Below are positions 7,664 through 15,792 of a stretch of 64,000 bases of DNA, piece after piece; position 1 is the stretch's first letter, and each line of letters begins with the position of its first letter. The DNA comes from Roseiarcus sp963759955 (lineage in GTDB: Bacteria; Pseudomonadota; Alphaproteobacteria; Rhizobiales; Beijerinckiaceae). The position numbers were made by a program, and so were the translations under genes. Below the pieces are notes generated by a model. That model was not told the origin of the DNA and did not search any database. It saw only the letters and a program-made list of their open reading frames with translations. The DNA is taken from contig CAVXCA010000090.1 in NCBI GenBank assembly GCA_963759955.1, positions 15,844 through 79,843 on the forward strand, in the 5' to 3' direction.

Positions 7664-9034
7664 ATGACCGCGCGCGTACTCGTCGTCGACGACATCGTTT
7701 CCAACATCAAGGTGCTCGAGGCGCGCCTTAGCGCGGAATATTTCGACGTCGTCACCGCGACCAACGGATCGAACGCGATCTCGATCTGCGAGCAAGGACA
7801 GTGCGATATTGTGTTGCTCGACGTCATGATGCCCGACATGGACGGCTTCGAGGTCTGCCGCCGGTTGAAGAGCCAGGTCGCGACCGCGCACCTGCCGGTC
7901 GTCCTCGTCACCGCGCTCGACCAGCCGGCGGACCGCGTGCGCGGACTGGAAGCCGGCGCCGACGATTTCCTCACCAAGCCGATCGACGAGGTCGCACTGA
8001 TCGCGCGGGTCCGTTCGCTGACCCGGCTCAAAGTGGTGATCGACGAATTGCGCAACCGCGCCGCCACCACCGTCGCGCTGGGCATGATCGCGCCGTTCGC
8101 GACGCCGAACGCCGACGACGGCCGGCGCGGCCGCATCCTGATCGTCGACGATCGCGCCAGCTCCGCCGAGCGCCTCGCCCAAGCGCTGGGCCCGCATCAC
8201 AACGTCTACGTCGAGCCGGACGCGCACGAGGCGTTGTTCAAGGCGGCCGAGGACAACATCGACCTCATCATCGTCAGCCTCGGCCTCAGCGGCTACGACG
8301 GACTGAGGCTGTGCAGCCAGATCCGCTCGCTCGAGCGCACGCGCAACCTTCCCATCCTCGTCGTCGCCGACATCGAGGATCGTCAACGCGTGCTGCGCGG
8401 CCTCGATCTCGGCGTCAACGATTGCCTGACGCGCCCGGTCGACCGCAACGAATTGCTCGCACGGGTGCGCACGCAATTGCGCCAGAAGCGTTACGCCGAC
8501 AGCTTGCGCGAAAAGGTGCAGCAGTCGATCGAATTGGCGCTGTTCGATCCCCTGACCGGCCTCAACAACCGCCGCTTCATGGAAAACCATCTCGCCACGA
8601 TGCTCGACAACGCGCGCGTGCGCCGCGCGCCGCTGACGCTGATGATCCTCGACATCGATCACTTCAAACGGGTCAACGACACCTACGGCCACGACTGCGG
8701 CGACGAAGTGCTCAAGGCCTTCGCCGATCGCCTGCGCGGCATCATTCGCGGCGGCGACCTCCTGTGCCGCCTAGGCGGCGAAGAGTTTGTCATCGTCATG
8801 CCCGGCGTCAACGTCCAGGCCGCCACGCGCATCGCCGAGCGCGCCCGCCTGGCGATCCAGCAAGAGCAATTCGTCATCGACCCGTCGGGCCGCATGATTC
8901 CCGTCACCGTGTCGATCGGCATCGCAGAACGCAGCGCCGACGGCGACGCGAGCTCGCTTTACCGCCGCGCCGACCAAGCGCTCTATCGCGCCAAGGCGGA
9001 AGGGCGCAATCGCGTCAGCGCCGACGCGGCGTAG
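7664..9034 (+). CDS. pleD: PleD diguanylate cyclase (REC-REC-GGDEF)
   Basis: This 456-residue enzyme makes c-di-GMP when phosphorylated. The first receiver domain (1-120) has phospho-acceptor Asp53. A second, degenerate receiver (about 155-275) has Ser-Leu in place of the acceptor Asp (LIIVSLGLSG), as expected for PleD, where it serves in dimerisation. The C-terminal GGDEF domain (about 290-456) has the active site GGEEF and an inhibitory I-site RGGD five residues before it. Co-transcribed with divK. Confidence 0.95.
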   Translation: MTARVLVVDDIVSNIKVLEARLSAEYFDVVTATNGSNAISICEQGQCDIVLLDVMMPDMDGFEVCRRLKSQVATAHLPVVLVTALDQPADRVRGLEAGADDFLTKPIDEVALIARVRSLTRLKVVIDELRNRAATTVALGMIAPFATPNADDGRRGRILIVDDRASSAERLAQALGPHHNVYVEPDAHEALFKAAEDNIDLIIVSLGLSGYDGLRLCSQIRSLERTRNLPILVVADIEDRQRVLRGLDLGVNDCLTRPVDRNELLARVRTQLRQKRYADSLREKVQQSIELALFDPLTGLNNRRFMENHLATMLDNARVRRAPLTLMILDIDHFKRVNDTYGHDCGDEVLKAFADRLRGIIRGGDLLCRLGGEEFVIVMPGVNVQAATRIAERARLAIQQEQFVIDPSGRMIPVTVSIGIAERSADGDASSLYRRADQALYRAKAEGRNRVSADAA

Positions 9035-9066
9035 CACCTTGCGGCTCGATCGGAATCGGCTGCCTG

Positions 9067-9155
9067 ACTCTCATCCGTCGGCTTCGCCGCAAAGCCCCTC
9101 GCCCGCTCCGGACCATTGCTTCGCATTCGCCGCGGGAGAGGGGTTGGGGTGAGGG
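9067..9155. repeat. REP-like intergenic element
   Basis: Between pleD and nagZ lies a degenerate palindromic block that begins ctctcatccg and ends gggagaggggttggggtgag. This pattern (CCCTCA...ACCCCTCTCCCG on the other strand) is a common dispersed intergenic repeat in Rhizobiales. Related pieces occur near 2.99 kb and 19.48 kb. It sits between convergent genes and may terminate transcription from both sides. Confidence 0.5.
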
Positions 9156-9186
9156 CGAGCGGCGCGCCAACTGCTCGGAAAGCGTA

Positions 9187-10194
9187 TCAGGCCGCCGAAC
9201 CCGCCCGCAGCAACGCGTCGAGTTCGGCGCGCGCCGCCTCGACGTCGAAGGGCCGCGGCCCGGCGGCGATGCGCGCCAAAGCGGCCTCGGCGCGGCGTAG
9301 CGAAGCGCTGGCGAGTTCCGGCGTCGCTTCGGCCACCTCGCGCGCTTCGGCGAGGTCGCCGTTGCAATGCAGCGCGACGTCGAGGCCGGCGGCGAAGACC
9401 GCGCGCGCGCGCGTCGCGAAAGGCCCACCCAGGGCCTTCATCGATAGATCGTCGCTCAGGATCAGGCCGTCGAAGCCGATCGCCTCGCGCATGATCTGTC
9501 TGACGACGATCGACGAAGTGGTGGCGGGAGAAGCCGGATCGATCGCGCTGAAGACCACGTGCGCGCTCATCGCCATCGGCGCGTCGCGCAACGCGGCAAA
9601 GGGGGCAAAATCGCGCGCCGCGAGTTCCGCTCGGCTCGCGGCGACGACCGGCAATTCGAGATGGCTGTCCGCCTTCGCCCGTCCGTGGCCGGGGATGTGC
9701 TTGACGACGGGAAGGACGGCGCCGGCGAGGAGCCCTTCGCAGACGGCGCGGCCCATCGCGGCGACGCGCTCCGGCACGCTGGAAAAGGCGCGCGAGCCGA
9801 TCACGGCGTGCATGCCGACGTCGGCGACGTCGAGCACCGGGGCGCAATCCACGGTGATTCCGACCTCGCGCAAATCATGAGCGATGAGACGCGCCGCGAG
9901 CCGCACGGCGCGCTCCGGCTCGGCCGCGGCCTCGAAGCGGGCGGCCGCGGGATAAGCCGGCCAATGCGGCGGGCCCATGCGCTGCACGCGTCCGCCTTCC
10001 TGATCGATCAGCACAGGCGCGTCGGCGCGCCCCAGACAGTCGCGAAACGCATTGGTCAGCGCGCGCAATTGTTCGCGGTCGACGACGTTGCGCTTGAAGA
10101 GGATCAGGCCCCACGGACGCGCGTCGCGGATGAACGCACGATCCTCGGACCCCAGCGCCGGTCCGGCGCAGCCGCAGACGAAGGCGAGCGTCAT
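9187..10194 (-). CDS. nagZ: beta-N-acetylhexosaminidase NagZ
   Basis: A GH3 enzyme of 335 residues that releases GlcNAc from anhydromuropeptides in cytoplasmic peptidoglycan recycling. The family motif KHIPGHGRAKADSHLELP holds the general acid/base His178. The nucleophile is Asp248 (LILSDDLSMKAL), and DQEGGRVQR lines the substrate site. ATG 10194 is chosen because the sequence above it is Arg-rich and unlike the family. It follows the SPOR gene by 28 bp in the dgt-argS-SPOR-nagZ cluster. Confidence 0.95.
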   Translation of the reverse strand: MTLAFVCGCAGPALGSEDRAFIRDARPWGLILFKRNVVDREQLRALTNAFRDCLGRADAPVLIDQEGGRVQRMGPPHWPAYPAAARFEAAAEPERAVRLAARLIAHDLREVGITVDCAPVLDVADVGMHAVIGSRAFSSVPERVAAMGRAVCEGLLAGAVLPVVKHIPGHGRAKADSHLELPVVAASRAELAARDFAPFAALRDAPMAMSAHVVFSAIDPASPATTSSIVVRQIMREAIGFDGLILSDDLSMKALGGPFATRARAVFAAGLDVALHCNGDLAEAREVAEATPELASASLRRAEAALARIAAGPRPFDVEAARAELDALLRAGSAA

Positions 10195-10222
10195 TTCGGC
10201 GTCCCCAGCGACCCGCGAACGG

Positions 10223-11686
10223 TCAATTCTTGGCGATGAAGCAATCGCCGCCGCTCGCCTTGAACTTGGCGCAGAGTGCGGCGGCTTCCGCCTTGGACAG
10301 ACCGTTGGCGCGCACCCGATAGATCGCCTCGCCCTTGACGTCCGCCTTGCGCACGCCGATTTCCGTGTCGCCGAGCGCATCGGCATACTTGTTTTTCAGG
10401 CGCGCGATCGCGCTCTTCGCATCGGCCTCGGAGCGCGGAGCGGCGAATTGCACCGCCCAGTCCCCAGAGGCCGCGGCCGGTTCCGTCACGTCGGCGGGCG
10501 GCGCGTCCGCCGAGTCGTCGGCGGCGACGACCGCGGGAGCCTTGGCGGGCGGCGCCTTGGCGACTTTGCTCGGACGAACGGGCGCGCCGAGTTGCAGCGG
10601 GGCGGTCGGCGTCGTGTCCGTCGCGTCGGCGGGCGCTGTCGTGTCGGTCTTGGCGACAACGCGCGCCGACGACTTCGGCGACAGCTTGGTAGGCAGATCG
10701 ACTTTCGGCGTAGCGGGCTCGCCGGCCGCGGCCGCGTCCGTTTGCGCCTGCAAATTGTCGATCCCACGCGTCGCGGGCTGAGCCGGCGGCGCCGGGGCCG
10801 GCGTCGAATCGACCGATATCAGCGTTCCGTCCGGCCGCACGGAAACGGTCTTGACCGGCTTGGCCTCGGGGAAAAGCGGCGCGATGGTCGCGGTCGAATC
10901 GGCGGGCGCGACGATCGGCGTATTGGCGGCCGGCGCCACTGGCGAAGACGCATCCGCCGCAGCCGAAGCGACAGGGGTCGGTTCCGGACTCGGCGTCTGC
11001 GCGCGCAGGTCGACCGGCTGCTCTTCCGTGGAGACGACCTTGACTGGCGCCGACGTCGTCGAATCCTTCATCAGCAGCGCCGCAGTATCGGCGCCCGACT
11101 GCACGGTGGCGTCGCTCGGCGGCTGGATCTTGCTTGGCCCTTCGGCGGCCGCGATGAACGGCGGGCTCTTGGGCAAACCCGCCACGCCGTGCTTCAACGC
11201 CGCAGCGCCGCCCAAGAGGGCCAAGCCGAGCGCCGCAAGAGCAGCAGTCTTGAATCGCCACGAGCGCGAGCGGCGTGTTTCCGCTTGCGCCTCCATCGCC
11301 GCCTCCAACAGCGCGGCGCGCTCCTCCCGGGAAAGATCGAGCCCCTCGCCGGCGTCGGACTGCCCCGACGCCGCGTCGAGACTGGGCGGGGCCATCGGGC
11401 CATCCCGCCCGGCGGAGTCGTTCCAGGCTTTGATTCGACCCGATCCGACATGAGCGACTGGAGCGCCGGCGCCGGCAGGAAACCGCTGCCCTTTCGGCGC
11501 CGGCGCCCGAGGGGCCTGGGCGGCGGCGCTGGCCTTGCTGTCGTCCCGGCTGATCATATCGACCAGGCGCGTCAATTCGGCGAGCGGGTCTTCGGCGCCG
11601 TCTTGCGCGGCGCCAGCGGAGCGCAGGCGCCTTTCGAATTCATCGAGATTGATTTCCGGGACGATCCTGCCGGGAGAGCCGCTCAT
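10223..11686 (-). CDS. SPOR-domain membrane protein
   Basis: An inner-membrane protein of about 487 residues with one transmembrane helix (about 147-165, ALAALGLALLGGAAAL). It has an N-terminal cytoplasmic tail and a long Ala/Pro/Thr-rich periplasmic linker. The C-terminal SPOR domain (about 408-487) begins GDWAVQFAAPRSEADA. SPOR domains bind denuded glycan strands at the division septum, so a role in division or peptidoglycan remodelling fits its place between argS and nagZ. ATG 11686 is preferred over upstream starts because GAGG lies 8 bp before it. Confidence 0.87.
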   Translation of the reverse strand: MSGSPGRIVPEINLDEFERRLRSAGAAQDGAEDPLAELTRLVDMISRDDSKASAAAQAPRAPAPKGQRFPAGAGAPVAHVGSGRIKAWNDSAGRDGPMAPPSLDAASGQSDAGEGLDLSREERAALLEAAMEAQAETRRSRSWRFKTAALAALGLALLGGAAALKHGVAGLPKSPPFIAAAEGPSKIQPPSDATVQSGADTAALLMKDSTTSAPVKVVSTEEQPVDLRAQTPSPEPTPVASAAADASSPVAPAANTPIVAPADSTATIAPLFPEAKPVKTVSVRPDGTLISVDSTPAPAPPAQPATRGIDNLQAQTDAAAAGEPATPKVDLPTKLSPKSSARVVAKTDTTAPADATDTTPTAPLQLGAPVRPSKVAKAPPAKAPAVVAADDSADAPPADVTEPAAASGDWAVQFAAPRSEADAKSAIARLKNKYADALGDTEIGVRKADVKGEAIYRVRANGLSKAEAAALCAKFKASGGDCFIAKN

Positions 11687-11794
11687 GCCAAACCTCATGC
11701 GCGCCGCCGCGCCGTTCGCGCCAAAGTCCGGCCTGAGACGTCCCAAGCGACTTCCTGTGCGCCCATGGCGTCGCTGCGGCGCCGATTGGCCACG

Positions 11795-13570
11795 CTAGCG
11801 CATTTCCGCGGGCGCGCTGACGCCTAAGATAGATAACGCCGACGCCAGCACCAGGGCCAGCGCCGTCACCAGACCCAGACGCGAATAAGTTAAATGTTCG
11901 CCATCTTCGTTAACGTATCGTAAATGCGGCAGATCTTTGCCACGATTCCAGTGAGCGTGGAAGAGCGTCGCCAAATCGTGAGCGTAGAAGGCGACACGAT
12001 GAGGCTCGTGCGCTTCGGCCGCCTGCGCGATCGACCGGGGATAATTGGCCAGCGCGCGCATGAGGCCGCGCTCCCCTTCGTCGGCCAAGAAAGAAAAATC
12101 CGCCTGCGCGAGGGCCGTCGGCGCAAGGTCGAGATTGGGGAAAGCCGCATGACCCTGGCGCAGTACGCTGCATGCGCGCGCATGGGCGTATTGCACGTAA
12201 AATACGGGATTGTCCTGGCTTTGCTCGATCACCTTGGCGAGGTCGAAATCCAGCGGCGCGTCGTTCTTGCGCATCAGCATGATGAAGCGCACGGCGTCGG
12301 CGCCGACCTCGTCCACGACTTCGCGCAACGTCACGAAGTCGCCGGAGCGTTTCGACATTTTCACCGGCTCGCCTGCGCGCATCAGCCGCACGAGCTGGCA
12401 CAGCCGGACGTCGAGCTTCGCCTTGCCCTCGGAGAGTGCCGAGACCGCCGCCTGCATCCGCTTGACGTAGCCGCCGTGATCGGCGCCCCAGATGTCGACG
12501 AGGCTCAGAAAGCCGCGATCGATCTTGGTCTTGTGGTAGGCGATGTCGCTGGCGAAATAGGTGTAGCCGCCGTCCGACTTGATCAGCGGCCGATCGATGT
12601 CGTCGCCGAAATCGGTGGTGCGGAACAAAGTCTGCTCGCGATCTTCCCAGTCCTCGGTCGGTTGGCCCTTGGGCGGCGGCAGGCGGCCTTCGTAGACGAT
12701 GCCGCGCCGGCGCAAGTCTTCGATCGCCTCGCGCACGCGGTCGACGCCGCCGTCGGCGCCGGTCAACGCCCGTTCGGAAGCGAACACCTCGTGATTGATG
12801 TTGAGCGCGGCCAAGTCGTCCTTGATCATCGCCATCATCGCGTCGATGGCGCGCGCGCGCACCGGCGCCAGCCATTCCGCTTCGGGCTTGCCCAGCAGCG
12901 AAGGCCCGAATTCGCCCGCAAGCGCCTCGCCGACCGGTTTGAGGTAGTCGCCGGGATAGAGCCCCTCCGGGATAGCCGCGATCTGTTCGCCCAGCGCCTC
13001 GCGATAGCGCAGGTGCGCCGAGCGCGCGAGCACGTCGACCTGCGCGCCGGCGTCGTTGACGTAATATTCGCGGGTCACGCTCCGCCCGGCGAACTCCAGC
13101 AGGCTCGCCAGCGCGTCGCCGAACACCGCGCCGCGGGCGTGGCCGACATGCATCGGTCCCGTCGGATTGGCGCTGACATATTCGACGTTGACCTTGCCTT
13201 CGGCAGCGCTCGCTCGGCGGCCGTAGGCGACGCCTTCGTCGAGGATTGATCTCAATATTCCGTTATAAACATTTGGCCGCAGCTTGATATTGATGAACCC
13301 GGGACCTGCGACCTCTGCCTTTTCGACGTCGGGCTGTTCGGCGAGCGAGGCGGCGAGATCCTCCGCCAGAGCGCGTGCGTTGAAGCCGGCCGCCTTGGCT
13401 TCGCGGGCATAGACCATCGCAGCGTTGGTCGAAAGGTCGCCATGGGCGGCCTCGCGCGGCGGTTCGACGACGAAGCGCTGCAGATCGAGCCCTTGGGGCA
13501 GCCGCCCGGCCGCGATCCTCGCCTCCAGCAGCGCGGCGACGCGAGCCTGGAAATCGTCGAAAATGTTCAT
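11795..13570 (-). CDS. argS: arginyl-tRNA synthetase
   Basis: Class I synthetase of 591 residues, the normal size. The N-terminal additional domain (DFQARVAALLEARI) is present. The HIGH-type signature is ANPTGPMHVGHARGAVFGD near residue 133, the KMSK loop is VKMSKRSGDFVTL, and the anticodon-binding domain ends in the typical helical C-terminus. It lies 30 bp downstream of dgt and upstream of the SPOR gene on the same strand. Confidence 0.97.
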   Translation of the reverse strand: MNIFDDFQARVAALLEARIAAGRLPQGLDLQRFVVEPPREAAHGDLSTNAAMVYAREAKAAGFNARALAEDLAASLAEQPDVEKAEVAGPGFINIKLRPNVYNGILRSILDEGVAYGRRASAAEGKVNVEYVSANPTGPMHVGHARGAVFGDALASLLEFAGRSVTREYYVNDAGAQVDVLARSAHLRYREALGEQIAAIPEGLYPGDYLKPVGEALAGEFGPSLLGKPEAEWLAPVRARAIDAMMAMIKDDLAALNINHEVFASERALTGADGGVDRVREAIEDLRRRGIVYEGRLPPPKGQPTEDWEDREQTLFRTTDFGDDIDRPLIKSDGGYTYFASDIAYHKTKIDRGFLSLVDIWGADHGGYVKRMQAAVSALSEGKAKLDVRLCQLVRLMRAGEPVKMSKRSGDFVTLREVVDEVGADAVRFIMLMRKNDAPLDFDLAKVIEQSQDNPVFYVQYAHARACSVLRQGHAAFPNLDLAPTALAQADFSFLADEGERGLMRALANYPRSIAQAAEAHEPHRVAFYAHDLATLFHAHWNRGKDLPHLRYVNEDGEHLTYSRLGLVTALALVLASALSILGVSAPAEMR

Positions 13571-13600
13571 GAATTCCGCCTGAAAACCTCAGCGGCGGCT

Positions 13601-14821
13601 TTATCGCAAGTTCGCCGCGGGGTCAAAAAGGCGCCGGTATTCGCTCAATGCGAAGCGATCGGTCATGCCCGCGATATAGTCGGCGACGGCGCGCGCGCGC
13701 TCGGCCTCGCCGTGGCCCGCCATGACCGCCCAGTCCGCCGGCATCGTCGCGGGATCGTCGAAATAGACCTGGAACAGCCGACGCACCACCGCGTCGGCCT
13801 TCTCGCGCACCCGCTTGACCTGGGGATGGCGATACATGTTGGCGAACAGAAACGTCTTGATGTCGCGATCGGCCGCTTGCAGCGCGGGGGAAAGGCCGAT
13901 CAGCGCCCGGCCCGCGCGCCGCACGTCGTCCAGACTGGCGACGCCCGAGACGGCGATGCGCGCGCGGCTTTCGGCAATCGCGTCCTCGATGAAGCGCGTG
14001 ATCACGCGGCGCACCAGTTCATGAACGACGCGCCCACGCTCGAGGCCGGGATGCAGCTTGGCGATTTCATCGAGGAGCGCGGCGACGAACGGGACCGCGC
14101 GGATCGCCTCGAGATCGAACAGGCCGGCGCGTAAGCCGTCGTCGATGTCGTGTGCGTCATAGGCGATGTCGTCGGCGATCGCCGCCGCCTGCGCCTCCAG
14201 GCTGGCGAATTCGGCCAGCGCGAGACTCTGGCGGCGGTCGTAGGCGAGAATCGCCTCGGGCACCCCCCGCTCGCGATAGCGATCCAGCGGACGCCCCTCG
14301 GCGTCGATGAGCGGCCCGTTGTGCTTGACGAGGCCTTCGATGGTCTCCTGGGTCAGGTTGAGGCCGTCGAAATCGGCGTAGCGGCGCTCCAGCTCGGTGA
14401 CGAGGCGCAGGCCGTGGCTGTTGTGGTCGAATCCGCCATGGGCCGCCATGCAGGCGTCGAGCGCGTCTTCGCCGGTATGGCCGAACGGCGTGTGGCCGAG
14501 GTCATGGCCGAGCGCCACCGCCTCGGCGAGTTCTTCGTCGAGCCCGAGCGCCTTGGCGAGCGCGCGAGCGAGCTGTGCGACTTCGATCGTGTGGGTCAGT
14601 CGGGTGCGGAAGTGATCGCCCTCGTAGTACACGAACACCTGCGTCTTGTGCGCTAGGCGGCGAAATGCGGTGGAATGGATGATGCGGTCGCGGTCGCGCT
14701 GAAAATCGCCGCGGGTCGGCGAAGGCGGTTCGGCGTAGAGACGCCCGCGCGAGCGGGCGGGATCGGCGGCGTAGGGCGCGCGTCCCGCGAATGCCTCGCC
14801 CGCCATCCTCGCCCCCCGCAT
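13601..14821 (-). CDS. dgt: dGTP triphosphohydrolase-like protein (Dgt)
   Basis: An HD-domain dNTP triphosphohydrolase of about 406 residues. Metal-binding motifs are RLTHTIEVAQ near residue 73 and the HD motif GHDLGHTPFGHTGED near 110. FRRLAHKTQVF near 50 is also characteristic of the family, whose members lower dNTP pools. ATG 14821 has GAGG nine bases upstream; ATG 14806 (MAGEAFAG) is an alternative. It diverges from erpA across about 70 bp, and leads a run with argS, SPOR and nagZ. Confidence 0.92.
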   Translation of the reverse strand: MRGARMAGEAFAGRAPYAADPARSRGRLYAEPPSPTRGDFQRDRDRIIHSTAFRRLAHKTQVFVYYEGDHFRTRLTHTIEVAQLARALAKALGLDEELAEAVALGHDLGHTPFGHTGEDALDACMAAHGGFDHNSHGLRLVTELERRYADFDGLNLTQETIEGLVKHNGPLIDAEGRPLDRYRERGVPEAILAYDRRQSLALAEFASLEAQAAAIADDIAYDAHDIDDGLRAGLFDLEAIRAVPFVAALLDEIAKLHPGLERGRVVHELVRRVITRFIEDAIAESRARIAVSGVASLDDVRRAGRALIGLSPALQAADRDIKTFLFANMYRHPQVKRVREKADAVVRRLFQVYFDDPATMPADWAVMAGHGEAERARAVADYIAGMTDRFALSEYRRLFDPAANLR

Positions 14822-14893
14822 TGCGCTTGGCCTCACAAGCCTTATCTTATCGCATATCGCATCGCCGATTGTCTTCAAGCCCGGGATGGACCG

Positions 14894-15247
14894 ATGAGCG
14901 AGACCGCAGTAGCCGCCGAAGCCACGACGCCCCTCACGATCAGCGCCAGCGCGGCGCGCCGGCTGCAGAAGGTTCTGGCCGGCGAGGCCGGGGCGGCGCT
15001 GCGCATTTCCGTCAAGGGCGGCGGCTGCTCGGGCTTCCAATACGCCTTCGACATCGAGAAGAACCGCGCCGCCGACGATCTCGTGGTGACGCGCGACGGC
15101 GCGAGCGTGGTCGTCGATCCCGTCTCGCTGGAGATGATGCGCGGCTCCGAACTCGACTTCGTCGACGACCTGATGGGTCAGGCGTTCAAGGTCAAGAACC
15201 CCAACGCGGTCGCCTCGTGCGGCTGCGGGGTGAGCTTTTCCGTTTAG
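14894..15247 (+). CDS. erpA: A-type iron-sulfur cluster carrier (ErpA/IscA family)
   Basis: A 117-residue A-type carrier that delivers Fe-S clusters to apoproteins. The three cluster-ligand cysteines are visible: one in VKGGGCSGFQY and two in SCGCGVSFSV at the C-terminus. ATG 14894 (MSETAVAAE) is chosen because the upstream in-frame sequence overlaps the divergent dgt gene and has no family similarity. The location next to dgt matches rhizobial erpA. A cysteine desulfurase lies far away at 60.4 kb. Confidence 0.9.
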   Translation: MSETAVAAEATTPLTISASAARRLQKVLAGEAGAALRISVKGGGCSGFQYAFDIEKNRAADDLVVTRDGASVVVDPVSLEMMRGSELDFVDDLMGQAFKVKNPNAVASCGCGVSFSV

Positions 15248-15307
15248 AGGGAGCTTGCGCTCAGGAGAACCTCAGGCGCATTCTTCTCATAAGGAGGGTC
15301 GCCGTTC

Positions 15308-15775
15308 ATGAGCAATTCCTTGACGGGCGGCTGCGCTTGCGGCGCCTTGAGATACCGGCTCGCCTCGCGGCCGATGTTCGTTCATTGCTGCCATTGCAAG
15401 GACTGCCAGCGCCAGACCGGCAGCGCGTTCGTCCTCAACGCCCTGATCGAAACGGCGCGCGTCGAAAGACTCGCGGGCGAAACGCGAAGCGTTCCCGTCC
15501 CCACCGACAGCGGCCGCCCGCACGAAATTCATCGCTGTCCCGTTTGCCAAACCGCGGTGTGGAGCCATTACGGCGGGCGACCCGCGCTTTCCTTCGTGCG
15601 CGTCGGCACGCTGGACGATGCGACCGCCCTCCCGCCCGACGTTCATATCTACGTGCGCTCGAAACTGCCGTGGATCGCGCTGGCGCCCGACTTCCCGGCG
15701 TTCCCCGCCTATTACGACTCGAAAACGCTCTGGCCGGCGGAAAGTCTCGAACGGCGCAAGGCGCTGTTCGGTTAG
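15308..15775 (+). CDS. GFA-family (CENP-V/GFA) zinc protein
   Basis: A 155-residue protein of the GFA fold, related to glutathione-dependent formaldehyde-activating enzymes. Zinc-ligand cysteines occur as GGCACGALRY (residues 8-17), HCCHCKDCQRQTGS (26-39) and RCPVCQTAVW. In this family the zinc sites are structural or help form S-hydroxymethylglutathione; for most members the true reaction is unproven. A strong ribosome site AAGGAGG lies before ATG 15308. It is convergent with parC, with 17 bp between them. Confidence 0.88.
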   Translation: MSNSLTGGCACGALRYRLASRPMFVHCCHCKDCQRQTGSAFVLNALIETARVERLAGETRSVPVPTDSGRPHEIHRCPVCQTAVWSHYGGRPALSFVRVGTLDDATALPPDVHIYVRSKLPWIALAPDFPAFPAYYDSKTLWPAESLERRKALFG

Positions 15776-15792
15776 GACGCAATCGAGGCCCC